Positions 24,586 through 33,642 of a stretch of 35,055 bases of DNA are shown one piece after another (the first letter of the stretch is position 1; each line of letters begins with the position of its first letter). The notes beneath the pieces are model-generated. The model saw only the letters and a program-made list of their open reading frames with translations. It was not told the origin of the DNA and made no database searches. Location of the stretch: NCBI GenBank assembly GCA_029262535.1, contig JAJCZF010000010.1, positions 1-35,055 of the forward strand. Direction: 5' to 3'. Both the position numbers and the translations under genes were made by a program. The DNA comes from Deltaproteobacteria bacterium (lineage in GTDB: Bacteria > Desulfobacterota > GWC2-55-46 > JAJCZF01).

Positions 24586-27500
24586 TTATCTATCCAGCAG
24601 ATTAGGGGCGGGCTTGCCGATGTGGTATCCCTGAGCGTAATCCACGCCAAACTTTCTAAGCACGGTGAGGATATTTTCGTTTTCGACAAACTCGGCTACC
24701 GTTTTTATGCCGAGCCCCCTGGCGACGTCTATGATGGCCTTGACAAATAACTGGTCGCTGACGTCGTCTTCGAGTTTCCTGATGAAATATCCGTCGATCT
24801 TGATATAGTCGACCTGGAGTTCCTTTAAGTAGACGAATGAAGTGAAACCAACGCCAAAGTCGTCTAGCGCGAATTTACAGCCAAGCTCGCGTAGAGACGA
24901 GATGAAATTCTTTGCGATTGAGAGTTCTTTTATGGCGGCCGTCTCCGTTATCTCGAATGAAAGTTTCTGGGGATCTGCGCCGGTTTCGAGGATCTTCTCT
25001 TTTATGAAGTCGATTAGCGTCATATCCTCTAAATCTTTGCCGGAGAGGTTCATGGCGAAGGTTACGTCGTTGCCGGCTTTTGTCTCTTCCGCTTGCATGA
25101 TGATGGTCTGTTCTATAATGGAGCGGTCGATAAGATTTACGATGCCGAACTCTTCGGCGGTATCTATGAAGGCGCCGGGCGGCAGAATACTGCCTTCAGG
25201 GCCGCGCAGGCGGGCGAGGGCCTCGTAGTGATGTACTTTGTTATCGGCAATGCAGAGTATGGGCTGGAACCAGGGCAGGAAGAGGTCATCTTCGAGCGCG
25301 CGTTCAATGCGTTCTTTATCCTTTAAACGCGAGTGCATCTTTTCAAGATCCTGATCCTCGGCCCTGTAGAGGCGGTAGTTGTTTCCGCCGTGCCTCTTTG
25401 CGCGTAACAATGCGGCGTCGGCTTTGGTAAGCAGGGATTTGCTTGACAGTCCGTCTCTCGGTGAAACGGCCCCGCCGATGCTGACGGTGATATTGACCGG
25501 CACCTCGGGCGTTCTGAAGTTCTCAAATCTTCTTTGGACCATCTCGGCCATGGCCTCGCCCTCTTCGGCGGAGATGGACGGGGCAAATATTGCGAATTCG
25601 TCAGAACCCATGCGCCCGGTAATAGACTCTCTTATGCGAGAGGCAGTTGCCGCCTCCTTGTCATAATCCGCGACCGCGCTTTGGATCTCATCGGCGACCT
25701 TTTTGATTATAATATCACCGGCATTATGTCCGTAGGTATCGTTGATCGGCCTGAAACGGTCGATATTGATTATCATTACTATCGTGTCGTGTCCCCGGCT
25801 TTGCGAGTAGCGAAGCGTCTCGTCGAGCAGGCGCGTAAAGCGCTGGCGATTTATAAGACCGGTAAGCTCATCGAAGCTCGAGAGGTACTCGGCGCGTTCT
25901 TCGGCCTTCTTCTTTTCGGTGATATTCTCCTGTACAGCGAGGAAGTTTGTTATCTTGCCGGTTGTATCGAGTATGGGGGTGATGACGCAGCTACACCAGT
26001 AGATGATGCCGTGTTTGGTTTTGTTCTTAAACTCGCCGCTCCATGTGCGTCCGGCGAGTATATTATCCCAGAGCTCTTTGTAGTCGTGTTCCAGGGTATC
26101 GCCTGAGGAGAGTATCGACGGGGTTTCACCAAGCACCTCTTCCTTGGAGTATCCGGTAAGAATCTCAAAGGGCGGGTTGACATACTCTATCTTTCCCGTC
26201 GGGTCTGTGATGAAGATAGCGTTTATAGACTGCTGGATGGCGGTGGAGAGCATGCGCAGCTCTTCTTGCGCTCTTCTCGAATCGGTAATATCCTGTACCG
26301 TTCCGACCATCCTGACAGGTGTGTCATTTTTGCCGAATGTGACCTCGCCGTCCTGGTGCACGATACGCTCCGTGCCGTTTTTGAGCACTATGCGGTGGTC
26401 TATATGATAGGGCTTGTTATCGTGCAGGGCCTGGTCCACGGCCTTAACGATAAGGGGCCTGTCTTCGGGGTGCACGAATTTGAGAAAAGCCTCGTAGGAG
26501 GCCTCGAAATCGCTTTTTGGCAGGCCGTATATGCGGTAGATCTCGTCTGACCAGTAGAGAGTATTCTCTTCTATGTTCCAGTCCCAGTTACCAATACGAG
26601 CGACCTTTTGTGCGGCTTCCAGGCTCTCTCTGCTCCTTGCAAGCTCTTCGTCGGCCTTGACGCGTTTGGTCGTATCCTTGAGCGTAAAGAGGAATAGCTC
26701 TATCTCTCCGTCCTCTCCGAGTATGGGCACGAGGCCGAGGTCCCAGTAGGTTATGCCCCATTCCGGGTGGTCGGGAAAGAGGAAGGGGCGGTCCTGTCGC
26801 CGGTAGATCTCCTTTTTTTCGACAAAGGGCTTTATCTCTTCCTTAAGGTTGGAGGGGAATACCTCAAAGTGGTTTCGCCCGATGAACTTCGAAACGTCTA
26901 TCTTGCATGAGTTCGCGTATGCCTCGCTCACGCGGATGAAGTTAAAATCCTTGTCGAGCAGCACGATGCCGTCGATTGAGTGCTCGAATATGAGATCCAT
27001 GAGGCGGGCCTGTTCGTGTATCGATTTGTCAGCCTTTATGCGGTCGGTTATATCTGTCGAAATGCCGCAGGTGGCGTAGGCCTCACCGTTCGTGTCACGC
27101 AGCGGAAATTTTACCGAGATATATGTATGCAGCCCGTTCTCGTTCGGGACTTCCTCCTCGAACTCCACGGCCTTACCTGCCCGTAAGACCTCTAGGTCGT
27201 TTGCGTGAAACCTTATCGCTATATCCTCGGGGAATATGTCGATGTCGGTCTTTCCGATGATCTTCTCTTTGGAGATATTGAATAGTTTTTCGAAGATGGA
27301 ATTAACGAGGAGATATCGTCCGTCCATGTCCTTTGCATATATGACGGTGGTAGAGTTGTCCAGGATAGAACTAAGCAGGGACTGGCTATCGTGATACTCC
27401 TTCTCCAGAGCCTTCTTGCGCTGGTCGTTTTGATAGGAGTTGATTATATTGTTGCATGTGGATAGAAATGGGTCGAGAAAGCGGACGACCTCTTCGTCGT

Positions 27501-29541
27501 ATCCACCCGGTCGGTTGGCAATGGCGATCATGCCGACGAGTCTGTCGCCGCTATGAAAGGGCAAACCGAGGAAGGCGTTAAGTGGAGGGTGGCCTTCGGG
27601 TATGCCGCAGCGGCGCGGGTCGCTTACCGGATCGTTTGCGATGACCGGCTCTCCTGAGGTGATGACCGAGCCGAAGAGAGTTTTGAGGTTAAAGAATTCG
27701 AGCCCTTCGGGGGCGTTATCTTCATAGAACTGGCGCGTCGGTTCATCCCATGATATATCTGTCGTTGCGAAATTCTTCAGGTATGGCGTGCCGTCGTCCT
27801 TATAAAGTATCTGCCCTATAAAACCGTATTCGCTCTCTGTAAGTTTTAAAAGGGCTCCAAGTAACTCGTCAAAGAGGTGCAACGGGTCGGTGTCGGAGAT
27901 GAAGGAGGACTGGGCTTTTGAGAGCGCGTCGAGCAGCGCGCTCTTCTTTATAGTTTCTTTTTCAATTTGTTTTTGCCCGGTGATGTCAATACACATCTCC
28001 AGAACGAGAAATATCCCGTCAATATCCACGAATGGGTAGCCGTAGACCTGATAGATGCGGTCTTGCTTTGGGTCTTCTGAGACCCACGAGATGGCTTCCC
28101 TGCTCTTGAAGACCTCGAAGGTCGGGCACTGGTCGCATGGCTTTTCACGGTCCCATATGAGTTCATAACACTTCTTGCCGGTTGGGTCGCCGTAGTGCTC
28201 TATAAAACGTTTGTTCGCAAAACGTATGGACTTGTCTTCCGCCTGAAGGTAGACGAAGCCGGGGAAGGTATCCAGTATGGCGTAGAGCCTCTCGCGTTCT
28301 TTTGTGAGGATCTCTTCGGCCTTATTTCTTTCGGTTATATCTGTGCCGGAGCTTAGATGGCCGATGATCTCCCCGTCCTTAGACCTGAGAACTGTGTTGT
28401 GCCAGGCGATCAACCTCTCTTCGCCGGACTTTGTAACTATGAGATTCTCATGGAATTCGACAGCTTTTGCATCGCCTGAGAGCAGTTGTTCTGCTACAGG
28501 AACTACTTCCGCAACGATATCTTTTGGCAGGAAGTTCTCAAACCAGTTTTTGCCTACGATCTCGTCGATTCTATAGCCGAGGACCTCCGCGCCGCTTTTG
28601 TTGATGAGCGTAACTATACCTTCCGTGTCGATTGCAACGAAGATACTGGCCGCAATGTCGAGGTATTCGTTTGCGCGGTCGCGTTCTTCTTTAAGTTCGG
28701 CGGTGCGCAGGGCAACCTCTTTTTCGAGTTGCTCTTTTGAATCGAGCATCTCTCTTTCGGTGCGCTTTCTGTCGGTGATGTCACGTTCTATCGATAATAG
28801 AATATGGCGGCTATCCATCACGATGGCCTTTACGCAGGCCTCGGCTATAAAGGTAGAGCCGTCCTTGCAGCGGCGTTCTATTTCAAAGGTCAGGGTTTGA
28901 CCGGTTTCAAGTTTTGGAATTGTCTCCTGTATGGATTTGGCCGGCGAGTCGGTATCCAGGAGAGAGATGGGCTCTCCAATAAGCTCTTCGCGGCTGTATC
29001 CGTGTTTTGTAAAGGCGTCGTCGTTGGCGTCAATGATAGTTGGAGGTCCGTTCTCGTTTAGTTCAAGCACAAGTATATAGTCGGCGGCATGTTGGAAGAG
29101 GTGTTCATATCGGTCCCTGTTCTCTTCGAGAAGGGCTTCGGCTTCGGACTTCTTTTTTCTGATGGCGCTCTCTTCAAGCTCCCGGTCCATGGCCGGCAGC
29201 AGTCTTTTGAGATTCTGTTTGGTGACGAAGTCGCGCGCGCCGGCGAGCATTGCTTCTACGGCGGTGGCCTCGTCAATGGTGCCGGATATGATTATAAAGG
29301 GAGGTCTGGGCTCGGCAGGATGTTCTTTGACTATCTTAAGGGCGTCGAGCCCGGTGAAACCCGGCATGACGTAGTCGGATATGACTATATCCCACGGCCC
29401 GTTGTCGAGTTCTTCTTTGAGGCGCTCGGAGGTGTCGACCCTGGTAAAGTCAACCGTATACCCACCTTCTTCGAGTTGCTTAACCAACAGAACGGTTGTG
29501 TCGTGAGAGTCTTCAATTATGAGCGCTCTGATCTTTTTCAT
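24586..29541 (-). CDS. Giant REC-PAS(7)-GAF-GGDEF-EAL regulator (1651 aa)
   Basis: A c-di-GMP signalling protein with no membrane segment. Approximate layout: receiver 1-120 (phosphoacceptor D56), PAS 145-255, 293-405 and 415-522, GAF 553-705, PAS 722-835, 845-960, 972-1088 and 1098-1210, GGDEF 1218-1392, EAL 1405-1648. The GGDEF site is degenerate, GSDEF (1312-1316). The EAL residues E1440, N1498, E1530, D1560, D1561, K1581, E1617 and Q1637 are all present. This suggests a phosphodiesterase gated by GTP, phosphorylation and several small-molecule or redox inputs. The third PAS has a CxxCP motif (C469, C472) plus C458. It has its own promoter and lies downstream of a shorter paralogue on the same strand. 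No cognate kinase is adjacent. Confidence 0.92.
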   Translation of the reverse strand: MKKIRALIIEDSHDTTVLLVKQLEEGGYTVDFTRVDTSERLKEELDNGPWDIVISDYVMPGFTGLDALKIVKEHPAEPRPPFIIISGTIDEATAVEAMLAGARDFVTKQNLKRLLPAMDRELEESAIRKKKSEAEALLEENRDRYEHLFQHAADYILVLELNENGPPTIIDANDDAFTKHGYSREELIGEPISLLDTDSPAKSIQETIPKLETGQTLTFEIERRCKDGSTFIAEACVKAIVMDSRHILLSIERDITDRKRTEREMLDSKEQLEKEVALRTAELKEERDRANEYLDIAASIFVAIDTEGIVTLINKSGAEVLGYRIDEIVGKNWFENFLPKDIVAEVVPVAEQLLSGDAKAVEFHENLIVTKSGEERLIAWHNTVLRSKDGEIIGHLSSGTDITERNKAEEILTKERERLYAILDTFPGFVYLQAEDKSIRFANKRFIEHYGDPTGKKCYELIWDREKPCDQCPTFEVFKSREAISWVSEDPKQDRIYQVYGYPFVDIDGIFLVLEMCIDITGQKQIEKETIKKSALLDALSKAQSSFISDTDPLHLFDELLGALLKLTESEYGFIGQILYKDDGTPYLKNFATTDISWDEPTRQFYEDNAPEGLEFFNLKTLFGSVITSGEPVIANDPVSDPRRCGIPEGHPPLNAFLGLPFHSGDRLVGMIAIANRPGGYDEEVVRFLDPFLSTCNNIINSYQNDQRKKALEKEYHDSQSLLSSILDNSTTVIYAKDMDGRYLLVNSIFEKLFNISKEKIIGKTDIDIFPEDIAIRFHANDLEVLRAGKAVEFEEEVPNENGLHTYISVKFPLRDTNGEAYATCGISTDITDRIKADKSIHEQARLMDLIFEHSIDGIVLLDKDFNFIRVSEAYANSCKIDVSKFIGRNHFEVFPSNLKEEIKPFVEKKEIYRRQDRPFLFPDHPEWGITYWDLGLVPILGEDGEIELFLFTLKDTTKRVKADEELARSRESLEAAQKVARIGNWDWNIEENTLYWSDEIYRIYGLPKSDFEASYEAFLKFVHPEDRPLIVKAVDQALHDNKPYHIDHRIVLKNGTERIVHQDGEVTFGKNDTPVRMVGTVQDITDSRRAQEELRMLSTAIQQSINAIFITDPTGKIEYVNPPFEILTGYSKEEVLGETPSILSSGDTLEHDYKELWDNILAGRTWSGEFKNKTKHGIIYWCSCVITPILDTTGKITNFLAVQENITEKKKAEERAEYLSSFDELTGLINRQRFTRLLDETLRYSQSRGHDTIVMIINIDRFRPINDTYGHNAGDIIIKKVADEIQSAVADYDKEAATASRIRESITGRMGSDEFAIFAPSISAEEGEAMAEMVQRRFENFRTPEVPVNITVSIGGAVSPRDGLSSKSLLTKADAALLRAKRHGGNNYRLYRAEDQDLEKMHSRLKDKERIERALEDDLFLPWFQPILCIADNKVHHYEALARLRGPEGSILPPGAFIDTAEEFGIVNLIDRSIIEQTIIMQAEETKAGNDVTFAMNLSGKDLEDMTLIDFIKEKILETGADPQKLSFEITETAAIKELSIAKNFISSLRELGCKFALDDFGVGFTSFVYLKELQVDYIKIDGYFIRKLEDDVSDQLFVKAIIDVARGLGIKTVAEFVENENILTVLRKFGVDYAQGYHIGKPAPNLLDR

Positions 29542-29619
29542 TCTATTCCAGTGGTTAAGACTGAACTGTCCTAATTGTAGTCATTTTTTTTAAAAAGAGA
29601 CTTTATTGATCCACAATAG

Positions 29620-29648
29620 AATATAGCATGAAAAAGGCTCTTCGTAAA
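29620..29648 (-). promoter_or_regulatory. Promoter of the 1651-aa regulator
   Basis: On the minus strand: TTTACG (29648-29643), 17-nt spacer ending TGC, then TATATT (29625-29620), i.e. an extended -10 with a 4-of-6 -35. The predicted start near 29613 gives a leader of about 72 nt. The ribosome site is a weak TGGAATAG before the ATG. It lets this gene be expressed apart from the upstream paralogue. Confidence 0.5.
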
Positions 29649-29694
29649 GGAAAAGAGGTTCCGGAGAAACTAGAGATACAAAGGATTTTGTCAC

Positions 29695-29712
29695 TCTTTC
29701 CGTATGGAAAGA
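29695..29712. repeat. Inverted repeat between the two c-di-GMP genes
   Basis: TCTTTCC (29695-29701), GTAT, GGAAAGA (29706-29712): a perfect 7-4-7 palindrome without a T-run on either strand. It lies upstream of the 1651-aa gene promoter, so it could be a protein-binding site or a weak end of the 965-aa mRNA. The rest of the 244-nt gap holds no gene that I can support. Confidence 0.35.
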
Positions 29713-29785
29713 TCAGGACTAGATTGGACCTGTAAGCAATTTTATATTTTTCCGGGATGTGCTTAGGAAGAGTTGCTTTTTAGGT

Positions 29786-32683
29786 TTAGTTGAGTGAGTG
29801 GCCAAGTAGCTTTTCAGCAGGTTTGCCGATGTGGTAGCCCTGGGCAAAGTCTACGTTAAGCTGCTTAAGCAGCCTTAAAGTCGCCTTATTTTCGACAAAC
29901 TCTGCGATGGTCTTTATCTTCATCGATCTTGCGATATCTGTCATGGCCTTTACAAAACTTTGGTCTTGCGGGTTGCTGTCGAGCTCTCTAATAAAATAGC
30001 CGTCTATCTTGATGTAATCCACATTGAGCTCTTTTAGGTATACGAATGAGGTGAAGCCAACGCCGAAGTCGTCCAGGGCGAAGCTGCAACCGAACTCTCT
30101 CAGGGCCATTATGAAATCGCGCGCCACGGCGATCTCGCGTATGGCCTCGGTCTCGGTTATCTCAAAGGATATAGAGGCAGGGTCCGCTCCTGAGCTTTTG
30201 ATCTCATCTTTTATAAAATCTATAAGAGTGTTATCCTCTAGATCCTTGCCCGACAGGTTCATTGCAAGAGAGAGAGAAGCTCCCTTTGCGCGTGATGAAG
30301 CCTGTTTTTGTATGCCTTTTTTAATGATAACGCGGTCTATGGCCCCTATGAGGTTTAGCTCTTCGGCGGCGTCGATGAAGGCCGCTGGAGATAGTATCTT
30401 TCCGCTCTTGGTCCGCAGGCGGGCAAGACACTCGTAGTGGTCTATAGTGTCGTCCGACAGGCTCTGAATCGGTTGGAAAAAGGGCTCGAAGCGGTCGTTA
30501 TCAAGGGCTTCCTGTATGAGTTCCGCGTCCGATATCCGGGTACGCATCTCTTCGAGTTCTTTATCCCGGGGGTTAAAGAGGTGTGTGCGGTTTCCTCCGA
30601 GCTTCTTTGCGCGAAGCAGGGCGGCGTCTGCGTGAATGTTCAACTCATCGGCGGAGCTCCCGTCTTTGGGAAATATCGAGAGTCCGAGGCTTGCCGTTAT
30701 CTTCGTGCCAATATCTTTTGTGGTAAATCCGTCAAGCCTCTTCCTGATCTTCTCCGCAACGGCCATTGCCTCGTCGCAGTCGGTTCCGGGCAGTATTATT
30801 CCGAACTCGTCAGCGCCAAGCCTTGAGACTGCTGCGCGGCGAAGCGATTCGTTCTCTCTTGTAGTACGATAGGGCTCCATGGCTATCTTTATGATCTCGC
30901 TGGAGGCCTGTATCAGCATGGCGTCCCCGGCCTTATGGCCGTAGGTATCGTTAAGAGGCCTGAAGCGGTCGATATTAACTATGAGTAGCGCAATGGCAGC
31001 CTCTTCTTTGCCATACTCTTTAATGAGCTTATCGAGCTCATTGGTAAAGCTCTTACGGTTGGCGAGCCCGGTTAGCTGATCGTGCGCTGCAAGGTACTCG
31101 GCCTTGGACTGCATGAAGGCGGCTCGCTCTGCGGCGCTCTTCCTTTCCGTGATATCCTCTTGAATGCCTAGAAAGTGAGTTATCTTGCCGTAGTCGTCCT
31201 TGATGGGGGATATAACGGTATTGCACCGGTAGAAGCTGCCGTCCTTGCGTTTGTTCTTATACTCGCCCCGCCAGGTATTGCCAGCCCTTATAGTATCCCA
31301 TAGCTCCTTGTAGAGCGCCTCCGGCGTTTCTCCCGAAGCCAGTATCTTCGGGTCGCGGCCTATTACTTCGTCTTTTGCGTAACCGGTTACCTGCTCGAAG
31401 ACCGGGTTTACATACTCGATACGGCCGCTCCAGTCGGTTATTATGACGACGTTGACCGACTGCTCTATAGCGGTGGAGAGTTTGCCGAGCTCCTCCTGTG
31501 TAGACTTTTTTTCGGTTATGTCCTGGGCAGTCCCGACACCGCTAACCGGCTTTCTTTTATCGTCAAAAACCAGTTCCGCGATCTCTCGGACCCACTTTAC
31601 TTTATTGTCGATAAGGATCCTGTGCTCGATATCATACGGCTCGCCCCCTATGGCGGCGGTCCATTTTTTATGGACGAAATCTCTATCTTCCGGATGCACT
31701 CTTTCAAGGAACTTCTCATAGGTCATTGCCGTTCCTTTGGGAATACCAAAAATACGATAGTTCTCATCGGTCCAGATCAGGTTGTTTTTTATTAGGTCCA
31801 GGTGCCAGCTTCCGATGTGGGCCACTCGCTGTGCTGTGGCGAGTCTCCCGGCTGTCTTTCTAAGCTCTTCTATAACCTCCATCTCTTTCGATATATTACG
31901 GATGAAGCCTACCATGCGTGTGGGTTTCCCGTTATTGTCGCGTATGGCCACGCCGCGTGAGTTCTGCCAGTAGTAGACGCCGGAGCTGTGTTTGTGGCGG
32001 TAGTCTATATTATAGGGTTCGTTATCTTTGAGATGTCTCGTGAGGGCCGATGTGACCCTGTCGAGATCGTCCGGGTGAATACGGGATGCCCAGGTGGAGT
32101 AGGTCGGTTCAGCGTCTTCTTTAAGGCCGACTATCTCCAGCCAGCGTGGAGAGAAGTACTCTTCGTTAGTTTCTATCTCCCATTCCCAGAGGCCGTCGGT
32201 TGAGGTCTCTTCCGCCAGCTCATAACGGTCGGCGCTCTTTCGAAGCTCTTCGGTTTGATCCTTTTCGAGCTTTTGGATTCTCTCGTTTATGCTCTTTCTC
32301 TCTGAGCGCACCCTTGCCTCGGCAAGCTCTCGCTCTATGGCGGGGACGAGCCTTTTAAGGCGCGCTTTGGTTACGTAGTCGTGAGCCCCGGCGCGCATTG
32401 CGGCGAAGGCCGTCTCTTCGTCTATTTCACCGGATACGATTATGAAGGGGATATCTCGACCGCACTCTTTAAATATCGCAAGGGCTTCAAGGCCGGTAAA
32501 ACCAGGTATGGCGTAGTCCGATATTACGAGGTCTAAGTCGTCGTTTTTAAGCGCTTTTCTGAGAGAGTCGGCTTCCTCTACCCGTGTGAGTTCCACCTCG
32601 AAAGCGCCACGCTCGATCTCTTTTACGATGAGTATGGCAGCGTCTTCGGAGTCTTCTATAATAAGTAACTTTAGCTTGGTCAT
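29786..32683 (-). CDS. REC-PAS(3)-GGDEF-EAL regulator (965 aa), paralogue of the 1651-aa protein
   Basis: Soluble c-di-GMP signalling protein. Approximate layout: receiver 1-118 (D56), PAS 152-267, 278-392 and 400-512, GGDEF 528-705, EAL 715-960. The GGDEF site reads GADEF (623-627) and is probably not a working cyclase. The EAL signature reads ECL (751-753), but the catalytic set E751, N809, E841, D871, D872, K892, E928 and Q948 is kept. Both ends closely resemble the neighbour: the receiver shares ISDY, IPGFTGL/MPGFTGL and the xDxVTK segment, and the last PAS-GGDEF-EAL block aligns without large gaps. Tandem duplication followed by PAS gain in the neighbour (or loss here) is the simple reading. 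The ribosome site before its ATG is poor. It diverges from lexA. Confidence 0.92.
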   Translation of the reverse strand: MTKLKLLIIEDSEDAAILIVKEIERGAFEVELTRVEEADSLRKALKNDDLDLVISDYAIPGFTGLEALAIFKECGRDIPFIIVSGEIDEETAFAAMRAGAHDYVTKARLKRLVPAIERELAEARVRSERKSINERIQKLEKDQTEELRKSADRYELAEETSTDGLWEWEIETNEEYFSPRWLEIVGLKEDAEPTYSTWASRIHPDDLDRVTSALTRHLKDNEPYNIDYRHKHSSGVYYWQNSRGVAIRDNNGKPTRMVGFIRNISKEMEVIEELRKTAGRLATAQRVAHIGSWHLDLIKNNLIWTDENYRIFGIPKGTAMTYEKFLERVHPEDRDFVHKKWTAAIGGEPYDIEHRILIDNKVKWVREIAELVFDDKRKPVSGVGTAQDITEKKSTQEELGKLSTAIEQSVNVVIITDWSGRIEYVNPVFEQVTGYAKDEVIGRDPKILASGETPEALYKELWDTIRAGNTWRGEYKNKRKDGSFYRCNTVISPIKDDYGKITHFLGIQEDITERKSAAERAAFMQSKAEYLAAHDQLTGLANRKSFTNELDKLIKEYGKEEAAIALLIVNIDRFRPLNDTYGHKAGDAMLIQASSEIIKIAMEPYRTTRENESLRRAAVSRLGADEFGIILPGTDCDEAMAVAEKIRKRLDGFTTKDIGTKITASLGLSIFPKDGSSADELNIHADAALLRAKKLGGNRTHLFNPRDKELEEMRTRISDAELIQEALDNDRFEPFFQPIQSLSDDTIDHYECLARLRTKSGKILSPAAFIDAAEELNLIGAIDRVIIKKGIQKQASSRAKGASLSLAMNLSGKDLEDNTLIDFIKDEIKSSGADPASISFEITETEAIREIAVARDFIMALREFGCSFALDDFGVGFTSFVYLKELNVDYIKIDGYFIRELDSNPQDQSFVKAMTDIARSMKIKTIAEFVENKATLRLLKQLNVDFAQGYHIGKPAEKLLGHSLN

Positions 32684-32888
32684 CGGTAATATCTTTATAA
32701 GCGGTTTGATATCGCGCCGGTATGGATTTTAAATGTTAGCTTGGCTGAATCTTTTTATTTTATTATATATCTTCAATAATGTAAAGCTAAAGGTGTTAGG
32801 TGTTTTGCTATAACAGGGCATTCGTCTCTTCTTGCCGGTAGTACTACTTCATAGTCGGTTTCATTGAGTTATTCTCTCTATCTTACGC

Positions 32889-32917
32889 TTGACATAGGGC
32901 TGCGTCGTTGTTATTAT
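32889..32917 (+). promoter_or_regulatory. Sigma-70 promoter of lexA-hyp-dinB
   Basis: TTGACA (32889-32894, perfect), 17-nt spacer, TATTAT (32912-32917, 5 of 6). The predicted start near 32924 leaves a 35-nt leader with CAGGTGA about 8 nt before the lexA ATG. This is the best consensus promoter in the window. Confidence 0.75.
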
Positions 32918-32935
32918 GGGTAACAGATGTTGCCC
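32918..32935 (+). promoter_or_regulatory. Probable LexA operator over the lexA start site
   Basis: GGGTAACA-GA-TGTTGCCC is an 18-bp dyad with one mismatch between half-sites, directly downstream of the -10 and covering the predicted start. Position fits LexA autorepression. The motif differs from the E. coli CTGT-N8-ACAG and Gram-positive GAAC-N4-GTTC boxes. Only one copy was noticed. Confidence 0.55.
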
Positions 32936-32958
32936 TATGGTCTGACAGGTGAAATTTT

Positions 32959-33627
32959 ATGCTCTCTAAAATAACCGAAAAACAGCAAAATGTGCTCGAT
33001 TTCGTGGTAAAAGAGATGGAAAAGTGTGGTTATCCTCCTTCGCTCAGGGAGATATGCGCCGAGTTTTCCATTAAGTCGCCCAAAAATGCCCGCAAGCACC
33101 TAGAAGCGCTCGAAAAGAAGGGTTTTATAAGACGGAGAGCCGGTAAGTCGAGGGCCATAGAGATAGTTAAACAGGAAAGGCGCGAGACGGCTTTGGCTGG
33201 TCGGCTATCGAAGTACGGCGGGCGAACTGCTTCGGAAGAGGAGCGCACCGTGGCCATACCGGTGCTCGGCAGGGTGCGGGCCGGCAGCCCGGCGCTCGCC
33301 GTGGAGGATATCGAGGGTTATATGAGGCTTGACCCGGACTTCTTCAGCTGTCGAGGCGGCTTCATCTTGAGGGCGGAGGGCGAGTCCATGACCGGGGCGG
33401 GCATAGACGACGGCGACCTGCTGCTAATAGCCCCAAAGTGCAGCGCCGAGAGCGGAGAGATCGTGATCGCCATGCTCGACGACGAGGCCACGGTCAAGCG
33501 TTTTATGAAGAAAGAAGGGCGCATAGAGCTCTTGCCCGAAAACCCGGCTTTCTCTCCGGTGGAGATCGACCCCACAAGGCCCTTTGCAATAATCGGCAGG
33601 GTCGTTAATGTTATAAAAAATCTATAA
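32959..33627 (+). CDS. lexA: LexA SOS repressor
   Basis: DNA-damage response repressor that cleaves itself when RecA is activated. The 222-aa product has an N-terminal winged helix-turn-helix (about residues 1-70, with YPPSLREICAEFSIKSPKNARKHLEALEKKGFI), a linker, and the S24-type peptidase domain. The cleavage site is A108-G109, the catalytic Ser S143 (GESM) and Lys K180 (ATVKRF). The recognition helix differs clearly from E. coli LexA, consistent with a different operator. The gene leads a small co-directional unit with an unknown gene and dinB. Confidence 0.94.
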   Translation: MLSKITEKQQNVLDFVVKEMEKCGYPPSLREICAEFSIKSPKNARKHLEALEKKGFIRRRAGKSRAIEIVKQERRETALAGRLSKYGGRTASEEERTVAIPVLGRVRAGSPALAVEDIEGYMRLDPDFFSCRGGFILRAEGESMTGAGIDDGDLLLIAPKCSAESGEIVIAMLDDEATVKRFMKKEGRIELLPENPAFSPVEIDPTRPFAIIGRVVNVIKNL

Positions 33628-33642
33628 TTCTACTATCTGCTT

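Noticed and set aside
25534..26106. 190-aa plus-strand frame inside the 1651-aa regulator gene
   Set aside because: Composition is that of reverse-complemented coding DNA, no start signal is present, and the minus-strand frame encodes recognisable PAS and GGDEF domains over the same bases.
32762..32767. Minus-strand TATAAT as the promoter of the 965-aa regulator
   Set aside because: The -10 is perfect, but no -35 better than 3 of 6 lies at proper spacing and the region is AT-rich; left uncalled.
32804..32821. TGTT...AACA sequence upstream of lexA as a second LexA box
   Set aside because: Half-sites are only four bases with different spacing from the 32918-32935 dyad, and it lies far upstream of the -35.
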